Shown: one piece after another, positions 12,095-22,793 of the stretch
Numbering within the stretch: the stretch's first letter is position 1
Layout: the number at the start of each line of letters is the position of its first letter
NCBI GenBank assembly: GCA_001579985.1
Contig: LRSR01014463.1
Location: 1 to 64,000 of the forward strand
Length of the DNA: 64,000 nt
DNA from: Hypsibius dujardini
Lineage: Eukaryota > Tardigrada > Eutardigrada > Parachela > Hypsibiidae
Direction of reading: 5' to 3'
The notes under the pieces: generated by a model
The model's database searches: none
What the model saw: the letters and a program-made list of their open reading frames with translations, nothing else
Told to the model about the DNA's origin: nothing
Position numbers and translations under genes: made by a program

Positions 12095-12510
12095 TTTCGT
12101 CCCGACCGTCACAGATGTCCTTGCCAACCGAACAGTCTCGACCGTCTGAACCGTCTCGACCGTCCCCACTATCCCAAATGTCTGAACCGTCTCGACCGTC
12201 CCCACTATCCCAAACGTCTGAACCGTCTCGACCGTCCCCACTATCCCAAACGTCTCAACCGTCTCGACCGTTTCAACCGTGCCAACCGTCTCGACCATTC
12301 CGAACGTCTCAACCGTCTCAACCGTCTCAACCGTCTCGACCGTCTCAACCGTGCCAACCGTTCCGACCATCCCAACCGTCTCAACCGTTTCATCGTCCCG
12401 ACCGTCCCGACCGTCCCGACCGTCTCAACCGTGCCAACCGTCTCGACCGTCTTGGCCGTCCCAACCGTCCCAACCCTCCCGACCATCCCAACCGACCGTC
12501 TCGGGTGGCA
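12095..12510. repeat. Minisatellite of about 10-bp CCGTCTCAA/CCGTCTCGA units downstream of the GPCR
   Basis: Dozens of imperfect 9-10-bp units (CCGTCTCGA, CCGTCCCCA, CCGTCTCAA) with a higher-order block repeated three times at 12,130-12,250. Several frames on both strands stay open because the unit lacks stops in some frames. It lies between the tail ends of the GPCR (+) and astacin 1 (-). Confidence 0.85.
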
Positions 12511-12874
12511 GTACGAACACGTAGTCTTGATTTGGACAAACGATTTCGAATCGACTGGTGAGAAGGCCGCTATATGGCGAGAGGGTTTGTATATAACTAA
12601 ATAACGATGGAACTTAACGAGGGAATGGCCTTGAGCTTACGACGCCAGCTTCCCCAACTTTGCTGTGTGCTGAATCGCTAACTGTTTGGTTGAAAACCCT
12701 TGATTTAACGTTACGTGACTTCGTCTCAGTGAACGTGACTGCCGTCGTCTTTGAGACCAAAAGTTTAACAATTGTACTTGTAACTGGGAAACTCGAAGCA
12801 TTTAAACACTGTGTGCTTCAACATATAACAAGATGTTGTGGACACACTTAATTAAACGGAGGTGCGATCCTGTT

Positions 12875-15800
12875 TCACGGACAACTGTAGGCCTTTCCAT
12901 GGGCCGTCCAAAGACATGAACCATCTTTGAATACACACATATGACAGCTGCTACTAAGCCTCAGGTCTGCGCCATGCGCATTAGGGATCATTATTTTAAA
13001 GTCCTCTCCTCCGTCGGGTCTATGCACGACCAAGTGTCCCTCCTTCGTCATGACGAATTCTTGGACTTTATCGTTGCTCCCATCCCCGAGGTTGAGGACC
13101 TTGCCAGTACCGTGTCGTATGGACCAAGTCTCGGTGACGTCACACTGCTGCCGGAGGACCAAATCACCGTTGAGGTGGAGGGACAGCCGGCAGTTCTTAC
13201 GCGGATTGAAGAGGGAGTGGCCCAACTGCAGTCTGCTGCCGGACTTCATAAATACTGAAATCGCAAAAGCAATTCCTTTTCATTAATCAGTCTGCTAACG
13301 CCTTTAGTAGACTTGTCAGTAGTCAGTACAGTGGGCTTTTGGGTATAGCTTTGATGTGGAAGTGCGATTACCTTAAAACAAGTATTTAATTCTAGTTGTA
13401 GGGAAAGGATTTTTTGGGATCGTTAGCAGCCTTCGCTAAGCTTGAGATGCTTATACGTTTTTATCTAGACGAATTATAAGTTGATTTTATTAGTCCTTTG
13501 ATCCTATCACAATGCATTAATTTTTAATGGAAAAAGGCTACGAACCCGTTCCGGAGCTGAATTGGGCGGACTGGGGCGCTTTGCAGAGAGACAGTCCTCC
13601 GGATTCCCACCAGCACAGGTCGTCCTTGAAGAGGCAAAGGGCGCCTGCTTGGGTCACACGTAAACTCGATCCCGCGAATCGTGCGTCCGCAGTGTCACTG
13701 CTCCAGATCTGGATTCCTAAGGAGCTGCGTATGACCAAATTACCGTTGGTTTGCATCTCCACAGAGTGCGCGGCAAGGTCGGGCGTGGTGGCCGTTCCAG
13801 TGGACCAAATGACAGTGTCATCACACAGTCGAACTAACACGGCATTTCCGTCGGAACGCAGCTCAAACTTGACGTTTCTTGTGTCGTTGTTCCAGAGCGT
13901 CTTCCCGATGGGTAGACTACTCCCGGATAGCAATTCTATAAAACACAAAGGTCGACTGTTCCCTTTGATTTGTGAATTTGTTAGCTTAAATGAACAAAAG
14001 GGGAAGAGTTCATGAGAGTGATCGAACATGTCCGAGAACCGTTCCAGGTAAACCGAGAAAATGAGAACCTTTCCTGACACAAAAGAGAACTACAAAGGTT
14101 AAACCACTTGATGGTGCTTAGTGACTCATGTTCACACCTGTACGGGGCGCCTTATCTGATTTTCCAATCTCAAAAACCCAACACGTGCTCCACTTAATTT
14201 CACATGTATGATAAATCTCTTGTCTCATTTGGATGCAAATATAGATCGTAAACTAGATTTGAGTGTGAGGGAGTCTATTTGACATTGGTCAGTTTGAAAT
14301 ATTCATCCAGACAAATTGTGGAAACATTGGAGGTCAGAGAAATCGTTTTTTTCTCAGAAAGCAGTATCTAGTCTCATAAGGAAAAATATCAACAAGGAAG
14401 CCGGAGGTGATACTGCACCGTCGTTTGTGAAACCCCGTGGCTCCTCAAAACTCCGAATTCCTGGTCTGGTGGATGTCATTGAAAAGGACCTCTCAGGACC
14501 AAAAACTTTCTGGATGAATCGAGAAATCAAAACCCTTTCCGGTTCTTGATTCTTGGATTCCTTGAGTTGTTCCCGGTTTCTCGTTTTGTTAAGAAACATT
14601 TCCAGTTTATTCGTTTGACCGAAAGGGTTTTAGGCTTCTCGATTTGTCTGAAAATTTTCTCGGTTTGTTGAGAGAAGGTTCTTAGTTTTTTCGATTTTTC
14701 AAAAAAGGTTTTCCTTAACTCCCGAAAGATCCCGTGAACGATATTGAAACCATAGCTAGCACATACCGAAAGTGAAAGCATCTGGATTGGAGAAATTTGG
14801 CATATTCGATTCCATCGGAGCGTTCGGGTCGCGATAAAAGAGTTTGGTGGTATCGAATCCGATTAGAGAGGTACCCGTCGTCTCATCCTCGTATTCCTCA
14901 AACTCGGTGGTCGTGATTAAGAGAGGCATCGTTACTTTCGAAGCTGCTCTCGTCGTGGTCAAGGTCGTCGTCTCCGACGCGGCATCGTCAAACACGGTTG
15001 TTCGACGCATCTTACGCGTCGTTTTTGCCTCGACCATTTTCGTGGTAACCGTCTCAGCACTTGTTGGTTCATCTTCATAATCACTTGGTGGAGTAGTTGT
15101 GGAATCTTCATGTGACGGTGTCGTGGCTGTTTGAGGCACTGTTCGAGTTGCTTCCGTGGTTGACAGGATAGTAGTGTCAACAACATTTTTGGCGTCAGTT
15201 GTTGTTTTCTTACGTCCAGCTCGGGTCGTCTTAATTTCGGGAATTTCCGAAGTCACCGTTGCACCGCCGGAAACGTTATTTTCGTGATCATCCGCTAGTG
15301 CAGTCCGAGTTGTTTGACGTCCCTTGCGGGTTGTTTTTGCCTCGACCGTTTTCATGGTAACCGTTGCAGCACTTGTTGGTTCGTCTTCATAATCACTTGG
15401 TGGAGTAGTTGTAGAATCTTCATGTGACGGTGTCGTGGCTGTTTGAGGCACTGTTCTAGTTGCTTCCGTGGTTGACAGGATAGTAGTGTCAACAACATTT
15501 TTGGTTTCGGTTGTGGTTTTCTTACGTCCAGCTCGGGTCGTCTTAATTTTGGGAATTTCTGAGGTCACTGTTGCACCGCCGGAAAAGTTATTTTCGTGAT
15601 CATCCGCTGGTGCAATCCGAGTTGTTTGACGTCCCTTGCGGGTTGTTTTTGCCTCAACCGTTTTCATGGTAACCGTTGCAGCACTGGATATTTCATCTTC
15701 ATAATCACTTGGTGGAGTAGTTGTGGAATCTTCATGTGACGGTGTTGTGGCTGTTTGAGGCACTGTTCGAGTTGCTTCCGTGGTTGACAGGATAGTAGTG

Positions 15801-18800
15801 TCAACAACATTTTTGGCTTCGGTTGTGGTTTTCTTACGTCCAGCTCGGGTCGTCTTAATTTCGGGAACTTCCGAAGTCACCGTTGCACCGCTGGAGACGT
15901 CATCTTCGTAATCATATGCTGATGATGTTTGAGCCGCCGTGACCAGTGCTGAAAAAAAATATTTATAACAAAATATAACTACTAAATAAAGTGTATTTTG
16001 AAATAAGCTACCTAAATTAACATGGGAAAAAACGTGATACATGTAATGATTAACAAAGTTTAACTTCTGGCTCCTAACTGTTTATTGAGTAGTCCATGGG
16101 ACTGAAATCCGGGGAGTTGCTGGGCCAGTCCTCTTTCAAAATATACCGATACTTCGAGTTTTAGAGGAAACAGACAGTGTCCAGCGCCGTGTGCGACGGA
16201 GCGCTGTCATAATGCAGCACGATTGACCTTGCATCCTTCCCGTAAAACCTTGGGATGTCTTTTTTTTAAATCGGTTTTAACACACAATTGATTTAGACGT
16301 GCAAGTTAACCTTGGTATGAGGACGGATGAAACGGGTAACAGTTTTCCCACGGGCAGAGATCCCAGCGACAAACATGACTCCACTGGGATGCTTTTGTTT
16401 ATAATACTTCAGTCAACTTTGGGGGCTCTCTTTTCCCCCAGAATGGTAATAGATCTTCCTCTGGCCGTTCGCATGGCTCATGTCACACCACGCCTCATCA
16501 ATTGTAACAATATATCGCCACTTGCTTCCATTTAAGCGTTTCAAAAGCCGCGAAATCTGGAGGACTCGCTGTGCAATCTGCTTGTCTGACAGCATGTGGA
16601 TCTTCCTTTGGAGCGCTTCTGCCCGGCCAACTCCTGATTAATAATTCGCCAAACTGTGCAGTAGGATAAATCCTAGTTATTGAATTTGCGGAACAGTAAA
16701 ATGATCCGGTCGAAACACAAGTTTGTTGATCTTTTTTATTATGGCTGCAAAGCGCACAGAAGGCAGGTTTTGGTTTCCGAGACGTTTCGCAGGCTTCACA
16801 ATGCCTTGCTGCTTCAGCTTAAATTCCTTGAGGACACGGCCTACTGTGGCACTGTTTGTAATTATTCCAATACCGAAAAGTTTTAAACTAATTTTTCAAT
16901 ATGAAAAGCCGTTCTGAAATCCCATCAAAATCGCTCCCCTCGTTTCAGAATTGATTTGGAAAGGCATTTAAAATCAAATGAAAATTAGCTGATTGTTTAC
17001 TGTGTATGAATGTTACGCCTGCACACCAGCTTCATTGGATAGACTGCAACACCCATTGTATGCGTGTGTGATCACAAACATCGTACTCTCAACTTGGCTA
17101 TATAAAGCTTCTGTACTTTTTTGACTCTTCGGTATAGAAATAAAGACGTTTAAATTCTAGCAATTGCAACACCCGTTATGCGAGTAAGCAGGCGCTTGGG
17201 GAGTTGCCAAGCCCAGCACCTAATAGAACTAATTAAAAAAATTAAAAAATATTAGCTAAAATCCAAACACAGAAGAAAACTTAAATTTTGCTACTTCATT
17301 TTTAGAATTATACTCCGGAATAAAAATATTTGCAATAAGTAAGAATACGGTACAAATTAAAATTTGAAAGAAGCTAACTAAAGCTGAAGCAATACAAGGT
17401 ATGCGAAAAAAGTGGCAATAATTAACAAACTTCAAAAATCCAGTCGCCAAGACCAGCGCCTGGTATAAATATTTCAAATGTTCAAAAATATAAAATAAGA
17501 TCAAAATTTAGAATAACCTGTCTAAAACTGAAAACACAAACAGTAAAACATGAAAAAAAACTTAATAAAATCAACAACTACCAATTTTTAAGGTTTTTTT
17601 ACCTGCATTTCTAGTAGTCGCCTGGATCTTGGATGGTTTCGGTTTCGTCGTCATTTCCGTTTCCGCTTTTGCTGGCTCCATCGTGGCTCCAGCAGTGTCA
17701 GCCGGCTTTTCCTCGACGGTCATTTTCTTTTCATCACATTTATACATTGCCCGGATTTTCTGAATGTCTTTCGGACTGAGACCAGCCCGCTGGCCGATCT
17801 CGCCCGTCGGTGAATCCTGAGCGGCTTGTTTCACGTATTTCGGTTGTGGCCGGAGCGTCCAGTAGTTTCGCTCGGAATTCCGGGAGAACGCGAATTTGTC
17901 GTAGTGCATGACTGAACCGAAATCGTACGGGTAATCGTCGGTGTTGAAGTTGTAGCTGAAAAACTGATCCTTCCCATCTGCAAAACGTGTGAAAGAAGCG
18001 TCCGAAACAAATCCAGTCGATTTTTTTGGTATAAAAAGTTTTTTTTTGCAAGGAAATAAAATTTGCAATTAAATGACAATTACAATTACATCAAAAGTCA
18101 GTAACGACTGCCTTATACAATTGCGTCTCACGTCGGACGATTTTCGGGAAGGTATAAAGACTTTATTTTTTAAAAATAATTTGAAATAACGCATTGATTC
18201 ATAAACTTTATTTCATCGGCAGAGATTCAAGAACAACTTTTTTGGGTGAAATTTCAAAGTACAAAGAACACTGGAAGATTCGCTTGTCCAGACTTGATTT
18301 TAAGCACGTTGATTTTAGAACTAGAAAAAAGAAATTTGCGACCTTGGACATCACCTCGCTCAGAATGGAAGCTGAAATTAATTTGTATCAACAGACTAGT
18401 TTTTGGTGCCAGGGGGGCGGAGCTGTGGGCCATTCTCGAGAGTGACTGGCAACGTCCCCGTGACACTTCAGAAATGAGCTATAACTCGATCCGCTCCTCG
18501 ACATCTGTACCCAGGGCTAAACTTTCTGCCCAGACTACGTGAGAAAGCAACTAGTTCAGATTCAGATTCAGATTCAGATTCAGATTCAGATTCAGATTCA
18601 GATTTAGATTTAGATTCAGATTCAGATTCAGATTCAGATTTAGATTCAGATTTAGATTCAGATTCAGATTCAGATTCAGATTCAGATTCAGAAGTTCTCA
18701 TGAGATCTGCTTCAGAACTGGCCCAGAACTCCCCAGATTGGGCAAGAATTGATGAGAAAGCTCCTCACGAAATCTGTTTGGACTTTCTGGCTAGAAGCAA

Positions 18801-21077
18801 GTGAGAATTCGGTGAGAATCACACGAGACTCATGCGAGAAAAATCTCGGCTGAATTTTGAGCAGAATTACAAGAGGATTTTCTAGTTAGAACTACACAAA
18901 ACTTTCTAGTTAGAATTACACGAGGACTTCCTTGCCAGAAATGCACTAGATATTTCTGTTGTGAAATTGTAGCTGGCCATTCTGGTGAGATCTAGCAGAG
19001 AATCTAATAATCTCTCATAATCTCGTAATACGTGGTTCTTGTTAGTACCTTCTCTGATATGGTCCCAGCTGATATCCACATAGTTATCCCGATCACTGCG
19101 AGCCTGCTCGTGGTAGAATCCTGAATTCAAAAACAGTTCGATAAGCAGAACGTAACTTACTTTGGGCATTATTCAAGTGCAGAATTCAGAATCACTCAGC
19201 AAATTGTACAACTGCATTCATTCTGATTTTTCTGACACGATCCCATTCCAAATTGAATTTGGAGTCGATTGATCTCAGCGAAAAAGAGTCTGAGTCGGGC
19301 AGTAGTGGAGATTTTCCCTCCCGATCGACTTGATTTTTTTTTCGCAAATAGCTATCTATTAATCATGATTTATCATTGGAATTTCCGCGTGAAATTCACA
19401 TTACCGGTTTCAGAAAAGAATAAGAAAGAAAAAAATTTCCCCAGCGAGTTTGTGTTGTGAGCGGATGCTTGATTGATTGAAAGCTCAATATTTTCCTTGA
19501 TTTTCGCTGTAAAAAAATATCGATTTTGAAAAATGCATAAAAGATGTGTTTTAACACTTTCCCAGACCGAATTCAATTTGGAGTCGATCCGCATCAGCCG
19601 AATACTTTTCAGTTGTCAGGGGGCGGAGCTGTAGGCCAGTTCTGGAAAGCTTCGCTCGAATTTCTTGTCCTTTTAAGAAATACACACAACTCCGCCCCCT
19701 GACACCTGAAAAATATTAAGCTAATGCCGATCGACTCCAAATTAAATTTGGCATGAGAAATACAAAAATTGATGTTTTGAAAGTATTTTTAAAAATCGAA
19801 ATAGTTTACAATAAAAATAAAGGAAAATAGTGAGCGTTCAATCAATCAAGCAATCAAGCAATCAAGCAGACCAAAACTGGACAGCTTCGTTGGAATTATC
19901 TGTCCTTTTTAAAAGATACCCAGAGCTCCGCCCCCTTTTCTTCAAATTTTGTTTGGGTTGTGCCAATCGATTCAAAATTAAATTTAGAATGAAACAGTCT
20001 CAAAATAATTGTTTTTAAATCAGTTTTAAAAGCCACCATTTCACAGTGAGAATGAAGGAAAACAGAATCTTCCTGTTTTAAATTGAAACATTTAAAAAAG
20101 CACCACAAATAAGTTTCTCTAATTTTACCGACGAAATAAATTTTTATATTCATCATGGAAGTAGGTCTGAATAAAAAAAAATGTTCGAAGTGATTCTGAA
20201 TTTGGCACTTGAATAATGTCCCAAGTTAGTCAGACAGGCACCTAAAGAATGCATGAGTTCATGTTGAATGGTGCCCAGTTGTTGAATGCAATCTGCGAAA
20301 ACGCCAAAATCATTATTTATCTGGTAAATGGATAATTTAAAAAAGAAATGTCATTGACCTAATTCACGGCACATACCTGGAACGAGCGAGACGATCTGAA
20401 CTCCGTTGCGCTTGTTCCCAATCTCAGCCGAACACCTAGACCAAAGATTTCAGTTAGCCTGGCTGAAAATTCCCTAACAACACAGACATCACGTTACTCT
20501 CGAGCGCCGGGCGAGATCAAAAGGTAATCGTCTTCGGTGGTTCGCGGAACAAAACGAACACATGTCACGTCAAATCCTTTGATCGCAGTTTCGATCTGTT
20601 TCTTTTGCCAATCCGCTGAAGAAAAAACAAACAATTATTTCCATCTTTTTGAAAATTGCTTTATTGACTTGGAACTTGAACTTGAACTTGAACGGGAACC
20701 GAGAGAGATGGTCAATTTATCAGCTTACAATATTCGGTGAATAGCAAATAAGGAACAGTGGCGTTTGGCCAGAGCAGGTTCGCTTTTGCTTTCTACAGAT
20801 AAAATCGTTTAATCGTTAATTGTCCTAGCGAAAGAGAAACAATGCGCCACTTGCCGCTTTATCTCCCGCGACTTTAAGCGTCTTGATGCTTTCCCCGACA
20901 ATGTCCCCTTCGATTGTTCGCCTTCCAGCTGTAACGGAATGATTTTTTTGACAGAACTTTCCGGTTGAAAAATCAAAGGAACAACTCACCGACTGGTGCG
21001 CCATTGTTGGGCGAAATTAAATTAAAGGCGAAAAATAAAAATGAAAACAAACTGAAGTTATGAAGGAGATTCCGCAT
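12875..21077 (-). CDS. Secreted astacin metalloprotease with Thr-rich repeat linker and two bulb-lectin domains (paralogue 1)
   Basis: Eleven exons (high to low): 21077-20990, 20928-20851, 20788-20729, 20615-20498, 20435-20377, 20292-20242, 19120-19049, 17977-17603, 15948-14767, 13935-13546, 13254-12875; they join to 950 residues. Exon 1 is a signal peptide ([16 protein letters not shown]). Exon 2 has the propeptide aspartate-switch motif (EGDI). Catalytic domain: LWPNATVPY start, HELMH|G + [11 protein letters not shown] zinc site, SVMHY Met-turn, all ligands present, so an active Zn endopeptidase is expected. Exon 9 is a 394-residue Thr-rich linker with three ~104-aa repeats. Exons 10 and 11 each encode a bulb-lectin (beta-prism II) domain ending in a Cys-rich FKDD/FKDG...W motif. 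The exon-3 acceptor (20788) was chosen to keep frame, and the exon-10 donor (GTTCGT) is weak. Same order and phases as paralogues 2 and 3. Confidence 0.85.
14975..15910 (-). repeat. Three in-frame ~312-bp coding repeats (Thr-rich linker)
   Basis: Within exon 9 of astacin 1, a unit of about 104 residues repeats three times with high DNA identity. Landmarks are [51 protein letters not shown] and [10 protein letters not shown]. It is rich in Thr/Ser (likely O-glycosylated mucin-like stalk) with acidic DYED patches. Near-identity means recent unit duplication. The paralogues at 22.8 and 28.6 kb have no such array. Confidence 0.85.
16060..16870 (-). mobile_element. Degenerate Tc1/mariner-type transposase copy
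   Basis: Minus-strand fragments in more than one frame read like a Tc1/mariner transposase in the right order: an N-terminal helix-turn-helix region ([16 protein letters not shown]), a central YIVTIDEAW motif with the first catalytic Asp, [10 protein letters not shown], and C-terminal [13 protein letters not shown] with the second Asp. Stops and frame changes interrupt it, so it is a dead DNA transposon. It lies in the intron between the Met-turn exon and the Thr-rich linker exon of astacin 1. Clear terminal repeats were not identified, so the edges are approximate. Confidence 0.8.
18556..18692. repeat. (GATTCA)n hexanucleotide microsatellite
   Basis: About 22 units of GATTCA with occasional GATTTA variants inside the intron between catalytic exons 7 and 8 of astacin 1. 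The minus-strand Ser/Glu repeat frame over it is spurious. Confidence 0.9.
19570..19745. repeat. Short palindromic element with GGGGGCGGAGC core
   Basis: TTTGGAGTCGAT ... AAGCCGAATACTTTTCAG ... TCAGGGGGCGGAGCT on the left is mirrored by AACTCCGCCCCCTGACACC...AATATTAAG...ATCGACTCCAAA on the right. Related single arms occur near 18,410, 19,925, 40,110, 45,610, 47,415 and 53,265, each with a (G/C)-run plus an ATTTGGAATCGAT-like word. This is a dispersed non-autonomous foldback repeat of introns and spacers. Confidence 0.6.
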
Positions 21078-21394
21078 TGTGAGATTAGTTTACCGATTTT
21101 CAGCGTAAAAAGAAGGTGACTGAGACAGCAAACTTTGCGTGACAAATCACGCCAGAATACAGCACAGTAATTTCTCATCATTTACCTATACATTATAATT
21201 AGTATTCAGTTCCTGACAAAATATCGTTTCAGCTTTGAACCAGCTCACCTGTGAAACAGGTTTACCCGGCATTGCAAAAAACACAGCAATATGCAAAAGC
21301 TCGACGGGGACGGATCAAAATTACATACACACATTCTCTGTAATTACAGGATGGGTAATTATCCTTTGCTGCTTCATTTTGCCAGTACATAATT

Positions 21395-21874
21395 TACATA
21401 GAGCTAGAAGGTAAGACTTGAATAAGTTACCCAAATCAAAAAGATAAAGACAATTTCATCAAACTGACGGAATTTACATTGGACTACAAGGTAGGACTTG
21501 AATAAGTTACCCAAGTCAAAATGATCAAGACAGTTTCATCAAACTGACGGAGTTTACATTGGACTACAAGGTAGGACTTAAATAGGCTACCCAAGTCAAA
21601 ATGATCAAGACAATTTCAGTACACTGACGAAATTTACATTGGACTACAAGGTAGGACTTGAATAAGCTACCCAAATCAAAATGATCAAGCCAATTTTATT
21701 AAACTGACGGAATTTACATAGAGCTAGGAGGTAGGACTTAAATAGGCTACCCAAATCGAAAAGATCAGGACAATTTCATCAAACTGACTGAGTTTACATA
21801 GGGCTAGGAGGTAGGACTTAAATAGGCTACCCAAGTCAAAATGATCGAGACAATTTCATTAAACTGACGGAATT
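21395..21874. repeat. 80-bp minisatellite, six copies
   Basis: The unit starts GTAGGACTTGAATAAG(T/C)TACC and continues through GATCAAGACAATTTCATCAA and ACTGACGGAATTTACATTGG. Unit starts fall at about 21,411, 21,491, 21,571, 21,651, 21,731 and 21,811, exactly 80 bp apart. Divergence between units is low. Confidence 0.9.
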
Positions 21875-22274
21875 TCTAGTTAACTTTACGACTAACTTTA
21901 TACATTCTTGTTGAGGGTGCCGGATATCAGAACTGGCAGAAAACATACGAGTACGACTTTGCAGTTTTTCGAAAAGAAAATGTAAGAATTATTTTCAGTG
22001 TTTTCAGTCTAACTGCATTTTTAAAGATTTTCGGACTCTGAGCTTAAATCAATTTAAGCAATTAACATAATAGAAGGACATGTCTTGGAGGTCTCTTTAT
22101 GTAGAGCCCGCAGGGTTAAAAGTAGTTTACAGTTTTGGATGTGAAAGCAAATTTCGCTTGATTTTTTGATTAAGCCAAATTCATTTCTGCTTAGCAGTTT
22201 ATTAAGTAGAAACCCATTTTTACACAAAAGTGTATTAAGCCATAACCATTTTTACTTAATAGTTTATTAAACTG

Positions 22275-22673
22275 AGTTGGTCGGAGTTTGAACCATTTTG
22301 GCCAATGCGTGTAGCTGTGTTTTTTTTACCACAGCTGACCACGCAGTCTTAGGTAAGTCTGATCGATTGATTGATTAACTGATTGAAATCCAATTCTTTT
22401 GGCGATCTTCTAGCTTAATTCCAGTCGACCAATGACGCCCACAAAAGTTCGCGTACTTTTTGAATTGCACGACGAAGAAACTTTTTCATACGAAAAGATC
22501 AGAGGAATTTTCGGTAAGAGTGTCGAATGGGCGGGGAGAGTCGCGAGAAAGCACAACGCCAAAAAGTTTACCAAATTAAGATTCCCGGAATACTGATGTT
22601 CAATCAATGAATCAAGCGATTTGAAAAACAGCTGCACGTATTAGCCGAAATTGGCTCGAACTCCGACCATCCC
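22275..22673 (+). mobile_element. Small TIR element with a 54-residue HTH-like open frame
   Basis: The left end (GGTCGGAGTTTGAACCATTT ... CGTGTAGCTGTG) and the reverse complement of the right end (GGTCGGAGTTCGAGCCAATT ... CGTGCAGCTGTT) form imperfect ~43-bp inverted repeats. Between them an ATG at 22,432 opens a 54-residue frame (stop 22,594-22,596) with motifs VRVLFELHDEETFSYEKI and SVEWAGRVARKHN. That resembles the N-terminal helix-turn-helix of a transposase or a homeodomain-like DNA binder. The end sequences resemble those of the foldback element at 27,600. Likely a shortened DNA transposon keeping its DNA-binding exon; the HTH reading is by eye. Confidence 0.5.
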
Positions 22674-22793
22674 CTTTCGCCAGTTAAAATTTGGCTTTAT
22701 TTCGGTCGGTTTGAGGTTTTTGCCTCGCGTGTACAACGAGAAATCGGTAGAACGATTCGAACTTTTTTTTCGAATTTAGAAATCAATTTAAAT

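Larger units (their letters stand above)
21078..22793. other. Spacer between astacin 1 start and astacin 2 end
   Basis: The region includes the upstream sequence of astacin 1. It contains an 80-bp minisatellite (21,395-21,874) and a terminal-inverted-repeat element with a small open frame (22,275-22,673). I see no host gene in it. Confidence 0.55.

Noticed and set aside
12026-12561. Long open frames on both strands (Ser/Arg/Pro and Val/Glu/Thr repeats)
   Set aside because: They follow the phase of a 9-10-bp minisatellite; several overlapping frames are open at once and no start or splice context fits.
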